This document shows, piece after piece, positions 11,969 through 23,193 of a stretch of DNA of 64,000 nucleotides. A model generated the notes under the pieces. It was not told the origin of the DNA. It did not search any database and saw only the letters and a program-made list of their open reading frames with translations. Source of the DNA: Porites lobata (Eukaryota > Cnidaria > Anthozoa > Scleractinia > Poritidae); contig CALNXK010000046.1 in NCBI GenBank assembly GCA_942486035.1, positions 147,501-211,500 of the forward strand. The letters run 5' to 3'. Position numbers and translations under genes: made by a program. Each line of letters starts with the position of its first letter. Within the stretch, counting starts at the first letter, position 1.

Positions 11969-14268
11969 GTTCAATTTTTTCTAAATTCATATGAAATATG
12001 TTGTGTTTATGTGCTACACAATTAAAATTTTGATTGCAAACTGACCTCGGACGCGAAAATTCAGCCAGCTGTTACAGGCAGGGAAGACAGTTGGTTTTGA
12101 CTTTTCTCACCATGGTCACGCGTTGGTCACGCTCTACGTCCAATTTTTATGCTCTGATTGGTCAAAATTTGACAAGTGAGTTCATGAGGAAAATTTATGC
12201 AGCATCTTGAATCTTGTTTACTTTGACAGCTGAAGCTGACAGAGTTTTGTGTCAACTTGTGATGTTTTTAACTGTCTTTTTCCACTGGATGTGCAAAATG
12301 AAATTCAGCTGCTATCAGGAGTCTTCTGTTATTCATGGCTAGTTTGTTTATTGGGTTTTTGGTTGAGGAATACGTCGCTTCTCAAAGTCGGAAATCCGAT
12401 TTCGGATGGCATCGTTTTCGTTTTCACCTTGCTTGATGCGTAAGAGGATTGCAAAGTCTGAAGCGATACTGGCTTTTCTTGATACCTTTCAGGAGCTGCA
12501 TCTCGAATGGTAAGCCAGAGAAATTATTGTATTTGATGTTTGTTTTTTGTATCTAATTTAATGAAGTCGGGCGTAGTTTATGCGGGCATTTAGTTTGTGC
12601 ACGTTTGTAAGATTTGAGACAATGATCTGACCGAGTATCAGGTTTGATATAAGCTTACAGAACTTTAAAAAGCCTTTAGACAGTTTCTCACAGCAAATAG
12701 AAAGAAAACGTTCCAAAGAATATTTAGTTATAATTCTGGCCGGAAAAGAAAGCTTTGAGCGATTTCTTTGCCTCGAGTTCGTCTTTGAAAAAAGCAAACA
12801 CCGGGAAGCCGGCTTAAAACATAAACTTAAGCTTGAAGCTTGAAGACTCAGGATTTTTAGGGACACTTTAACACTTGTCTTCCTGAATGAAAATTGTTGT
12901 CTCTGTATATGTTTCACCGAATTATATTTCTTTTATTGATTGTTAGTAGCCTCTCTTGTAATTTTAATCGCTGTGCCGATTGTTTTCAGTCGTTCAGTGA
13001 ACATCGCTTGCAGGAGTTATTTAACTCAAATGCCGCGCGTAACTCTGTTAATGTTCATTCAAACACTCGCCACAGCTCGCACTACAAAAGTGAGAACCTG
13101 ATGGCCGTATAGGTGATTTTGGAAATTTTTTTAACAGTTTATGAATATTGAATGAGTGCAATTTGTATTGTGAAATACTGCTTTCTGTCCGAGGTCTGCC
13201 GGTATGATAAAAACAGTGCCTCATACTACTGTTTCACCTCAGATGTGATCTATAAATGGTATAAAAGGTTGGTTTACACGCACCCAGATTTGTTGACAAG
13301 ATTTTGCAAAGTAAACTTGTCGAACGCAAAAAAGTTGGCCTGATTTTTTTTTCCACTTATTAATCTACGGTGATCAAGAGCCATTATGGCTCTTAAATGT
13401 GATCGAAGATGATTACCAGTTTTTAAGTGTACATATGAGGCTATCAACTCGATGAAAGATTTGGTTCACTCTTGGGCTGTTTGCAAATTATTTTTCTCCA
13501 AAATCAGGTAGCCTTTCCCTCAAAAGTCACATAAATGTGCTCTAAAGTTAACTGAATTGTGGAATTCGAATACAAGTTTATTGTTTAATTTAAATTATAA
13601 ATTTATTAATGGGAGCCTCGCTTTTAGCCCTGGCTAAATCTATATATTACAAGTTACTACACTGCCTTCTACAAACATCCAAATCTACCTTTGTTTTTAA
13701 GCTAAGAGAGGATAGTTTTTTGCGATTCTTCAAAGCTGTTTTAAAATTAGGTAGTTTGAGTTATTAATCCTCCTGTCTGATGAATATACTTGGGTGCGAA
13801 TTCCGCCTCACCTTCACCTCTCCCCTCTGGATTGTCCACTGGAGAAGCAAAGCGCTTCAGAAACGTCTCAGTAACCAATAGACATGTATCACTGTTAGTT
13901 ACTGTTATCGTATCATGCTTTAGAAGGTGTTACAAGTCTTATTCCCTCAGAAAAAGGTGAAATAGAAAAATCCATAAACTGGAACTGTTTGCCGAATGAA
14001 TTTTTGCATTGTGTACGTGTGGGAATTTGAAAACTAGTCATCAGAGTAACTGTACATATGAATAGATTATTTGGAGACAATATTCAAAAGTTGAAAATAG
14101 CGTAACTGAGACAAGATTTTCCGAAACAGAACCATGTTAATGAAATGAGTCTTTCTAACCGCATATCAGTTGAACTGCTTTTACCGTGCTATGCGTGCAG
14201 ACTGTTTCTTTGAACGATCGCATTTGCTAATCATACTCACGTCATTTCTCTATTACTTATTTTTGCAG
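11969..14268. other. Intergenic or 5' region of the LRR gene
   Basis: Mostly AT-rich sequence with a dispersed repeat (ACCATGGTCACGCGTTGGTCACG near 12110). One candidate signal-peptide start lies at 12909: an ATG followed by FHRIIFLLLIVSSLS and then a possible GTAATT donor at about 12958. I cannot link it to the downstream exons, so it is not called as a gene. Confidence 0.35.
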
Positions 14269-14340
14269 ATACCTGCAGAACAACAGAATTGTACACCTTC
14301 CACCTGGGATATTTTCAAATCTCGCTTGGTTAGTTATTTT
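14269..14340 (+). CDS. LRR exon 1 (first recognised) of host LRR/Cys-rich gene
   Basis: This is a 72-bp exon coding one leucine-rich repeat (YLQNNRIVHLPPGIFSNLAW). It has an acceptor TTTTGCAG immediately upstream and a strong donor GTAAGT at 14341. It starts with one base of a split codon and ends with two, the same phase as every other LRR exon here. One-repeat-per-exon architecture is well known in LRR receptors. It must be preceded by at least a signal-peptide and N-terminal cap exon, which I could not identify with confidence. It is most likely part of an extracellular, probably membrane-anchored, receptor-like protein. Confidence 0.7.
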
Positions 14341-14932
14341 GTAAGTTTCAGTTTCTGTATATTTTCGTTGCTAATTATTAAGACTAAAACTCTTCACAAC
14401 TATCATGAGAGAATCATTATCTCTTGCAAGCATGTATAAAAAAATCCAAAGCTTAGAGCAAAAGCAAATTTTAAAATACGAATTAAAATGAGAAAATAAT
14501 GGGGAACGGCTACTAACTTTGTTGTTACGTAGTCAGGAGAGAATTGTAAGTGGCCCGGAGTTCCAGTCCTTTTCCCTATTCAAAAAGGATTTTCTTTGTT
14601 CAATAGAGATGTCCTCCATGATGCGATGTTTGATGCTGTGATCTTCAGCAATAAATACAGGGATAATGTCTGAGTTGATGTTATGACCCTTTGGCCGCCA
14701 GTGTTCAACATTGCACTTAACCCAGGATTGGTGTTCTTCAACCGGACACAAAGGCATCCCGCGGTCTCACAAATATTTTAAGGATATTTTTTGGCCATTT
14801 ACAATCCAATCTTTGGACTACGTATTAAAGTTAGGCCTAGAAGTTGCAAATGATGAGTACATCATTCTGTGGAGTAACACGGGCTGCCGTAGCATGAGCG
14901 GTTTTTAAGTTATAGCATGAGTGGCTTTTCAA

Positions 14933-15218
14933 GTCGCAGGAAGCCAAAAAAATGATCGGTCTGAATAGGGTTAAAGATTTTTTGTTATTAATTATTATTA
15001 TGAAGTCGAGTAAAATTTTGACGAACTTTAATTGTTGATAAGAGGCGTCACAACCTTTTCTCTGAACTTGAAAATGGCAAGATTACAAGGACGCCCTCAC
15101 TCTTTCTACCTTCTTCTATATATATATTTTTTCTTCGATAACCCTTTGCCACTTTTATTTCCTCGTGAAAAATGACTTTAACCCTGTTCAGACCGGGCTT
15201 TGTTTTGCTTCCTGCGAC
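14933..15218. mobile_element. MITE with about 42-bp imperfect TIRs
   Basis: GTCGCAGGAAGC then GGTCTGAATAGGGTTAAAG at the left mirrors CTTTAACCCTGTTCAGACC then GCTTCCTGCGAC at the right. It lies in the intron between the first two LRR exons. The interior is AT-rich and non-coding. Confidence 0.7.
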
Positions 15219-15351
15219 CGGGAGGCCCTCCAGGGTCCTCCTCTATAATCAGTTCAGAACCGCTTGATGCTACGGCCACCAAAATTACACACATAGATTA
15301 GTTGAATTACTCTCAGGTCTGAAATACATATTAAAACCATTTCATGTGCAG

Positions 15352-15400
15352 GTCCCTCCCCGACAACGAAATTGAACGGCTTCCACCTGACATATTCCCA
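15352..15400 (+). pseudogene. LRR exon 2, 5' part (cut by the 18-kb insertion)
   Basis: An acceptor (TTTCATGTGCAG) is followed by 49 bases in the LRR phase, coding SLPDNEIERLPPDIFP. The coding sequence ends abruptly at the CA (15399-15400) that precedes the CACTG terminus of the large element. The expected continuation lies 18 kb away at 33362-33387. As drawn, the exon has no donor on this side, so it should be skipped or give a truncated product. Because the exon is phase-symmetric, skipping would delete one repeat without shifting the frame. Confidence 0.65.
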
Positions 15401-15640
15401 CACTGTAAAATGAAAAGAGCCAAATCGACCCCAAAGGCCAAATCGGCCCCAATTTATCGAGGGCCGATTTGGAACATGCTGGGCCGTTTTGGACAGAAAG
15501 AGTCAAAACAGTTCTAGATGGTACCAATTCGGCCCATCTAATTTCTGAATCGGCTACACTAAAAGCTACTTTGGCACTTCCTCTCAATTTGGCCCTTCCG
15601 ATAGCCAAATTAAAATTCCGATTTGGCCCCAACAAGGTCT
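15401..15640. repeat. Left terminal and subterminal repeats of the 18-kb element
   Basis: The 23-bp TIR is followed by repeated GGCCAAATCGGCCCC, GGGCCGATTTGG and AATTTGGCCC words on both strands. Such arrays bind transposase in CACTA elements; binding here is inferred. Confidence 0.7.
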
Positions 15641-16319
15641 ACTCGAAGCGACCGCCTTTTGCCGTCAAAAGGGGCGCAAGGAGACCGCGGTGTTCGGTTG
15701 AAGTAACCATACGTCTGACACAATCCAAAGTACGGTCCGTTTAGTCGAGTAAGGAACTAAGATAACTTTAACGTAGACCTGAAACCGTGACGACAGTCAG
15801 AGACTGTAAGGTAAATCATGGTTTCGAGCGAACCTTTGCCTCGAGCGAAGGTGCAAATCGGATACAAAACTACAATCACGCTCCCGAATGTTCTGCACGT
15901 GATTTCAACATCGATAACATTACATGATGCGTCACGCAAACTAAACGCTGGGAGGGCAACAAAGACCCAGCCATCATGTACATATATTTTCTGATTCATA
16001 AGTTAAAGGTTTTTCAAATTTCGAACGCCTGCCACGCAGGCTAAAAATGACACGACATGTAAACAATCGAAAGCATTTTTGGAAACAATACACAACTGGT
16101 CAGCGGGCTTTCCTTATGCACATGCTCTTTGGTGTTGTCCTTTTGGCGTCCATTTTGAAAGTACTGCAACGGTTGCGAACATGCCAGTTTCTTTGGGGAT
16201 CAGGAGTCTTGCATTATACTTCTCGACAGCATCAAAGGACATTCAAGGTGTTGTTACTAATTATTTTCGAACTATGAGCCGTCGTTGATCCATCACTTCG
16301 CTCTTGAAGTTCGTCGTGA

Positions 16320-16435
16320 AGAATCGGAGACAGAAGCCTCGTGAGGCGCAACGGTTTTCAAGATGAACTGCACAAATATAACAAACGCTCTCCAAGAATC
16401 AAGACTTTGCTGGAAAAAGCCGATAGTAAGACCAG
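16320..16435 (+). CDS. Candidate exon of the 18-kb element's gene
   Basis: The frame is open from 16320 and ends at a good donor GTAAGC (16436). The reading includes NGFQDELHKYNKRSPRIK then TLLEKADSKTR, which is charged, helical and protein-like. The upstream limit is uncertain because a stop lies at 16317-16319 and no clear acceptor is visible. It is on the same strand as the exons at 30987 and 31682, so it could be an early exon of the same transposon gene whose intron received the Penelope-like array. No domain is recognised. Confidence 0.3.
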
Positions 16436-16604
16436 GTAAGCCGCCCTGATTCGCTCTCTTTCTACCAAATGCAAAAGACTGAGCTATTTTAACCACGTTT
16501 GATGAAACAGAATTCAGGTTACTCAAGTCCACCTTGTCGGAAGGCTTTGAAGAACGGGTCATTAGATGTTTTTAACACATCTCTATCAGTCTTTTTATTC
16601 AATC

Positions 16605-16652
16605 GGCAACTGACGAGATCCACAAGATTAGGATCGAAACCGCGGTCTTGCC
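16605..16652 (+). ncRNA. Type I hammerhead ribozyme, unit 1
   Basis: All core parts are present in order. Stem I is GGCAA (16605-16609) with TTGCC (16648-16652). The core box CTGACGA is at 16610-16616. Stem II is GATCC/GGATC around a 9-nt loop. GAAA is at 16636-16639, stem III is ACCGCGGT, then C17 with predicted cleavage after base 16647. Stem III is a self-complementary 8-mer with only a 2-nt loop, so folding is expected to be better as a dimer. Hammerheads in Penelope-like elements are published; activity of this one is inferred. Cleavage would leave an RNA starting 21 nt before the ATG. Confidence 0.9.
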
Positions 16653-16668
16653 TGACCATTCACAGAAA

Positions 16669-19315
16669 ATGTCAGAAAACATTATAACGTCAGATGGGCT
16701 ACTAAGTGCCCCTGGCACAAGCAATGCCTTTGAGAATGAGGATAAGATGGAAGTCTCATACGACATCGCTAACGAGGATGATCTGCTGCTCGGCAAGTCC
16801 GATGACGAAGAACAAATCCCTCCGTATCAAGTGCCTAGAAAACCTAAACAGCCTAAACAGCAACGCCAAAGCCGCGACAGGCGCCCTCAAAGGAGTACCA
16901 GCGAACCAAGGACAGAGCAGTACCGAAAACGTCGCCGTCAGTACAGCCCATCCACAGAGAACCGAAAACGGAGCCGTAGCCTATCCGCGGAGGACAAGAT
17001 TACCCAAGCTGAAGGTGCGATAAAAGCTTTAAAAAGGCACACGGACAAGGGAACCTGCCCAGAAACCCTACAATATAGGGCGAGGGCTAAAATAACAGCG
17101 GACGAGGACTTCAAGAGAGAGATAAAACAAATCCGCAAGAACGCGGAGCAAGAAACACTCAATGCGATTATACGATTCCATCAACGAGAAATCGGCCGTT
17201 TTAAGGCCGAAGCCAAGAAAGGAAAGCGAGCCACACCGGCTATAGCACTGAACACTAAGAACTGTAGTACGATCGAACCAGCGCGCGCAGCGCAAGCTGA
17301 AAACAATGTAACGATCGAATCAGTAAAACAAATTGCTGTTAACCTCCAGGCACAAATCGCCCAGTTCGGCAATATGATGCAACAACTAGGAGCCATTGAA
17401 AATAAAAAGTTCAAAAGTACACATGTGTATTCTCTGACTCCCACCACAAACATGGGGCCAAAAACAAATTTTAAAAGCCAAACGGCTAGCAACCAATAAG
17501 CGCAAAGAGCGCAGAAAGGTCAGACGCCAGAAACATTCAACTATCACTATAGAGGCGAACAAAAAACACATAAAAAACCTCTCAAACAAAGAACTTACAA
17601 ATGACCAGATTAATTTACTGGCAAAAGGGCTTAAATTCATTCCAACACCCGTTGCAAAACAAACACAAATCAGGCAACAACTCTTGCGTGACTTTGATCA
17701 GTTTGCAAGAAGAATGCGTCTCATGTACATATTTCGAGGGGAAAACAACGAACCCCATCCTTACCATGTCAAATCTGCATGGGAACCACCAATACAACGA
17801 TCAGTAGCCCTTGAAAGTTACCTAGAAGAGGTTAAGAGCGACCTTGCAGAAATAGAAATAACAAAGCCAAAAAATAATCTGCCTCCGGCCGAACGTGAGG
17901 CTCTGAGAGCCCTAAAACGTGACACTGAAATAAACCTTAAAAAGGCCGATAAAGGAACAACAACCGTAGTCATGAACACACAAGACAAAATTAAAGAAGG
18001 CCAAATTCTACTAGACAACAAAGACAACTACAGGCCTCTTGCATCACCCATGGTCACTGAGACAAACCATAAAGTTAAACAACTTATTACAGACCTCCAC
18101 AACGGGGATCACATAGACGACATGACTAAAAAATGGCTTTGTCAAACACCAAATCCGCCTCGAATTCCAGAATTTTACACCCTCACTAAGATACACAAGC
18201 CGTCCCCGGTCGGCAGACCGATAGTATCAGGGTGTGATGGCCCAACAGAGAAATTATCATCATTTGTCGACAAACTCCTTCAGCCGATAGCACAACAACA
18301 AAAGTCTTATCTTAAAGATACTACCGACTTCGTCAATTTCATAGAAAATACGAAAGTCCCAGTGGACGTCATGCTTGTTTCAATGGACGTCACGAGCTTG
18401 TATACAAATATACCGCAAGAGGAGGGAATAGACACGGTATGCAGAGCATACGAAATATTCTATAGAAACGAACCTCCTATCCCTACACAACTACTAAAAC
18501 GAGCGCTCAGGCTAATTCTCCAAGAAAATTCTTTCCAGTTTAATGGAAAAAACTACCTTCAAACACATGGTACGGCCATGGGCACGAAAATGGCGATCGC
18601 CTTTTCTAATATATTCATGAACAAGGTAGAGACGGAAATCCTTAGCCGAAGCCTTTTCAAACCGCTCGTTTGGAAACGTTACATAGACGACATCTTCTCG
18701 CTCTGGACTACAAACAGAGCCAGAATAGAACATTTCATTGAACAAGCAAACAATCATCACCCTACGATCAAATTTACGGCTGAAATTTCCGATAAGGAAA
18801 CAACATTCCTGGACACCTACATCTACAAAGGGGAAAGATTCGAAAGAGACGCAATCCTTGATGTGCGTACTCATTTCAAACCAACTGAGACATTTCAGTA
18901 TACCTATTTTGCTTCCTGTCACCCGCAAGGAGTTAAAAAGGCTTCATTAAAGGGAAGCCCTCCGACTCCTCAGAACAAACTCTTCCGAACTAATATTCGA
19001 AGAGAAAATTACAAATTTCAAAGCGCATCTGCTACAGAGGGGTTACCCAGAGGATCTTATTAACACAACCCTCTCAGAGGTGAACTTCAAAGACAGGAAA
19101 CTAGCCCTTCAACAGAAACCAAAGACAAACCAACGAATCTTGCCTTTTGTCACACAATACCAACCATCAGTGCCAAACCTAAAGCAAATTCTCATGAAAA
19201 ACTGGCTTTTAATAGAACAACAACCATTACTGAGCGAAATCTACAAAAACCTCCCTTCGTATCTTATAAAAGAGGGCGGTCGCTCAAAGACATACTCGTG
19301 AGAGCCAAACTATAA
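16669..19315 (+). pseudogene. Penelope-like polyprotein, unit 1 (frameshifted)
   Basis: The ATG at 16669 (MSENIITSDG) follows the ribozyme. The first about 250 residues are acidic, then Arg/Ser-rich and basic (KRRRQYSPSTENRKRSRS), then helical; this part may bind RNA. The reverse transcriptase follows with DKGTTTVV, LTKIHKPSPVGRPIVSG, DVTSLYTNIP (catalytic Asp), GTAMGTKMA, RYIDDIFSLW (catalytic Asp pair), FLDTYIY and the thumb SCHPQGVKK. The protein ends at RSLKDILVRAKL, where nuclease-bearing relatives continue into GIY-YIG. Breaks lie near 17405 and in the A-run near 18935. The intact length would be about 880 residues. Confidence 0.9.
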
Positions 19316-19449
19316 AAAGGCTATTTTAAACACGCGCTGGGGAGTCGTGTAGGCCTGTCAACTCCATTTTACACTGAGCCAAACTATAGAAAGGCTATTT
19401 TAAACACGCGCTGGGGAGTCGTGTAGGCCTGTCAACCCCATTTTACACT
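19302..19449 (+). repeat. 74-bp direct duplication at the 3' end of unit 1
   Basis: GAGCCAAACTATA..TTTTACACT occurs twice in tandem (19302-19375 and 19376-19449). The first copy overlaps the last codons and stop of the protein. Each has inverted GGGG/CCCC and ACACG/CGTGT words that can pair. The same pair occurs in units 2-4, so it is an element feature, possibly a 3' recognition structure. Confidence 0.85.
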
Positions 19450-19834
19450 GATTGTTATTACTAGACAGGCCCGTCCTCAGCAGTGATACATCACGTACAC
19501 CGAGTTAATCACATTGAGCAATACACTGTACAATGCAGAAATATCAATTTTGCTAACAAATACACGACCTATGCCCCAAAAACCGGGCAATCAAAGAGGA
19601 ACAACACTACACTAATGCAGGAAACTCTCTTCTTGCAAAACTATCACAGTATCTGCTCAAAATTTTGCATTTTAGCCTACACAAGAAACACAACTCATGC
19701 TGGGCTCGCAAGGATCTTCGATGTAAACACACAATTGGCCCCAAACATAAAGAGCCAATAGAAACACAGGATTTTCGATCCTTCGAACGAGTATAAAATG
19801 GTCAAGAAACACCCTTTTTGTGACTGATACCGAG
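19450..19834 (+). promoter_or_regulatory. Inter-unit spacer with CCAAT and TATA boxes (drives unit 2)
   Basis: The roughly 385-bp spacer contains CCAAT (19755) and TATAAAA (19792), the latter 43 bp before the point where unit 1 begins in the array. Equivalent TATA boxes lie at 23056 and 26316 in the next two spacers. Unit 1 lacks the spacer and so has no internal promoter; unit 4 lacks it at its 3' end. Promoter function is inferred from the motifs and the match to the unit 1 start. Coding remnants were not recognised. Confidence 0.6.
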
Positions 19835-19865
19835 AACACATCTCTATCAGTCTTTTTATTCAATC

Positions 19866-19913
19866 GGCAACTGACGAGATCCACAAGATTAGGATCGAAA
19901 CCGCGGTCTTGCC
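19866..19913 (+). ncRNA. Type I hammerhead ribozyme, unit 2
   Basis: Identical to the unit 1 ribozyme in stems, core (CTGACGA, GAAA) and cleavage site (after 19908). It lies 21 nt before the unit 2 ATG at 19930. Confidence 0.9.
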
Positions 19914-19929
19914 TGACCATTCACAGAAA

Positions 19930-22578
19930 ATGTCAGAAAACATTATAACGTCAGATGGGCTACTAAGTGCCCCTGGCACAAGCAATGCCTTTGAGAATGA
20001 GGATAAGATGGAAGTCTCATACGACATCGCTAACGAGGATGATCTGCTGCTCGGCAAGTCCGATGACGAAGAACAAATCCCTCCGTATCAAGTGCCTAGA
20101 AAACCTAAACAGCCTAAACAGCAACGCCAAAGCCGCGACAGGCGCCCTCAAAGGAGTACCAGCGAACCAAGGACAGAGCAGTACCGAAAACGTCGCCGTC
20201 AGTACAGCCCATCCACAGAGAACCGAAAACGGAGCCGTAGCCTATCCGCGGAGGACAAGATTACCCAAGCTGAAGGTGCGATAAAAGCTTTAAAAAGGCA
20301 CACGGACAAGGGAACCTGCCCAGAAACCCTACAATATAGGGCGAGGGCTAAAATAACAGCGGACGAGGACTTCAAGAGAGAGATAAAACAAATCCGCAAG
20401 AACGCGGAGCAAGAAACACTCAATGCGATTATACGATTCCATCAACGAGAAATCGGCCGTTTTAAGGCCGAAGCCAAGAAAGGAAAGCGAGCCACACCGG
20501 CTATAGCACTGAACACTAAGAACTGTAGTACGATCGAACCAGCGCGCGCAGCGCAAGCTGAAAACAATGTAACGATCGAATCAGTAAAACAAATTGCTGT
20601 TAACCTCCAGGCACAAATCGCCCAGTTCGGCAATATGATGCAACAACTAGGAGCCATTGAAAATAAAGAAGTTCAAAAGTACACATGTGTATTCTCTGAC
20701 TCCCACCACAAACATGGGGCCAAAAAACAAATTTTAAAAGCCAAACGGCTAGCAACCAATAAGCGCAAAGAGCGCAGAAAGGTCAGACGCCAGAAACATT
20801 CAACTATCACTATAGAGGCGAACAAAAAACACATAAAAAACCTCTCAAACAAAGAACTTACAAATGACCAGATTAATTTACTGGCAAAAGGGCTTAAATT
20901 CATTCCAACACCCGTTGCAAAACAAACACAAATCAGGCAACAACTCTTGCGTGACTTTGATCAGTTTGCAAGAAGAATGCGTCTCATGTACATATTTCGA
21001 GGGGAAAACAACGAACCCCATCCTTACCATGTCAAATCTGCATGGGAACCACCAATACAACGATCAGTAGCCCTTGAAAGTTACCTAGAAGAGGTTAAGA
21101 GCGACCTTGCAGAAATAGAAATAACAAAGCCAAAAATAATCTGCCTCCGGCCGAACGTGAGGCTCTGAGAGCCCTAAAACGTGACACTGAAATAAACCTT
21201 AAAAAGGCCGATAAAGGAACAACAACCGTAGTCATGAACACACAAGACAAAATTAAAGAAGGCCAAATTCTACTAGACAACAAAGACAACTACAGGCCTC
21301 TTGCATCACCCATGGTCACTGAGACAAACCATAAAGTTAAACAACTTATTACAGACCTCCACAACGGGGATCACATAGACGACATGACTAAAAAATGGCT
21401 TTGTCAAACACCAAATCCGCCTCGAATTCCAGAATTTTACACCCTCACTAAGATACACAAGCCGTCCCCGGTCGGCAGACCGATAGTATCAGGGTGTGAT
21501 GGCCCAACAGAGAAATTATCATCATTTGTCGACAAACTCCTTCAGCCGATAGCACAACAACAAAAGTCTTATCTTAAAGATACTACCGACTTCGTCAATT
21601 TCATAGAAAATACGAAAGTCCCAGTGGACGTCATGCTTGTTTCAATGGACGTCACGAGCTTGTATACAAAATATACCGCAAGAGGAGGGAATAGACACGG
21701 TATGCAGAGCATACGAAATATTCTATAGAAACGAACCTCCTATCCCTACACAACTACTAAAACGAGCGCTCAGGCTAATTCTCCAAGAAAATTCTTTCCA
21801 GTTTAATGGAAAAACTACCTTCAAACACATGGTACGGCCATGGGCACGAAAATGGCGGTCGCCTTTTCTAATATATTCATGAACAAGGTAGAGACGGAAA
21901 TCCTTAGCCGAAGCCTTTTCAAACCGCTCGTTTGGAAACGTTACATAGACGACATCTTCTCGCTCTGGACTACAAACAGAGCCAGAATAGAACATTTCAT
22001 TGAACAAGCAAACAATCATCACCCTACGATCAAATTTACGGCTGAAATTTCCGATAAGGAAACAACATTCCTGGACACCTACATCTACAAAGGGAAAGAT
22101 TCGAAAGAGACGCAATCCTTGATGTGCGTACTCATTTCAAACCAACTGAGACATTTCAGTATACCTATTTTGCTTCCTGTCACCCGCAAGGAGTTAAAAA
22201 GGCTTCATTAAAGGGGAAGCCCTCCGACTCCTCAGAACAAACTCTTCCGAACTAATATTCGAAGAGAAAATTACAAATTTCAAAGCGCATCTGCTACAGA
22301 GGGGTTACCCAGAGGATCTTATTAACACAACCCTCTCAGAGGTGAACTTCAAAGACAGGAAACTAGCCCTTCAACAGAAACCAAAGACAAACCAACGAAT
22401 CTTGCCTTTTGTCACACAATACCAACCATCAGTGCCAAACCTAAAGCAAATTCTCATGAAAAACTGGCATTTAATAGAACAACAACCATTACTGAGCGAA
22501 ATCTACAAAAAACCGCCCCTCGTATCTTATAAAAGAGGGCGGTCGCTCAAAGACATACTCGTGAGAGCCAAACTATAG
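19930..22578 (+). pseudogene. Penelope-like polyprotein, unit 2 (frameshifted)
   Basis: Here the N-terminal region and the start of the reverse transcriptase are in one frame (19930 to about 21135), which shows that the basic N-terminal part and the RT belong to one protein. The frame is lost at CCAAAAATAATC (one A fewer than unit 1). Further indels follow near 21668 (extra A), 21812 and 22092. Past these, the catalytic YIDD block and the thumb are readable. The stop TAG at 22576 follows VRAKL. One substitution in the GTKMA motif (GTKMAV rather than GTKMAI) is shared with unit 4. Confidence 0.9.
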
Positions 22579-23055
22579 AAAGGCTATTTTAAACACGCGC
22601 TGGGGAGTCGTGTAGGCCTGTCAACCCCATTTTACACTGAGCCAAACTATAGAAAGGCTATTTTAAACACGCGCTGGGGAGTCGTGTAGGCCTGTCAACC
22701 CCATTTTACACTGATTGTTATTACTAGACAGGCCCCGTCCTCAGCAGTGATACATCACGTACACCGAGTTAATCACATTGAGCAATACACTGTACAATGC
22801 AGAAATATCAATTTTTGCTAACAAATACACGACCTATGCCCCAAAAACCGGGCAATCAAAGAGGAACAACACTACACTAATGCAGGAAACTCTCTTCTTG
22901 CAAAACTATCACAGTATCTGCTCAAAATTTTGCATTTTAGCCTACACAAGAAACACAACTCATGCTGGGCTCGCAAGGATCTTCGATGTAAACACACAAT
23001 TGGCCCAAACATAAAGAGCCAATAGAAACACAGGATTTTCGATCCTTCGAACGAG

Positions 23056-23062
23056 TATAAAA
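23056..23062 (+). promoter_or_regulatory. TATA box in spacer before unit 3
   Basis: TATAAAA, 43 bp before the unit 3 start at 23099, preceded by CCAAT in the spacer 22713-23098. It is the same layout as the spacer before unit 2. Confidence 0.5.
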
Positions 23063-23129
23063 TGGTCAAGAAACACCCTTTTTGTGACTGATACCGAGAA
23101 CACATCTCTATCAGTCTTTTTATTCAATC

Positions 23130-23177
23130 GGCAACTGACGAGATCCACAAGATTAGGATCGAAACCGCGGTCTTGCC
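23130..23177 (+). ncRNA. Type I hammerhead ribozyme, unit 3
   Basis: Sequence identical to units 1 and 2, with predicted cleavage after 23172. Conservation without change while the protein frame is broken in every unit fits very recent duplication and cannot by itself show selection. Confidence 0.9.
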
Positions 23178-23193
23178 TGACCATTCACAGAAA

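Noticed and set aside
12475..12520. 17-bp micro-exon GAGCTGCATCTCGAATG between CAG and GTAAGC
   Set aside because: Resembles LRR coding (ELHLEW), but its phase and length do not fit the other LRR exons and no partner exon is seen.
16938..17492. Antisense open frames across the Penelope-like units
   Set aside because: They repeat in every unit as reverse-strand shadows of the coding region and have Cys/Phe-rich composition without motifs.
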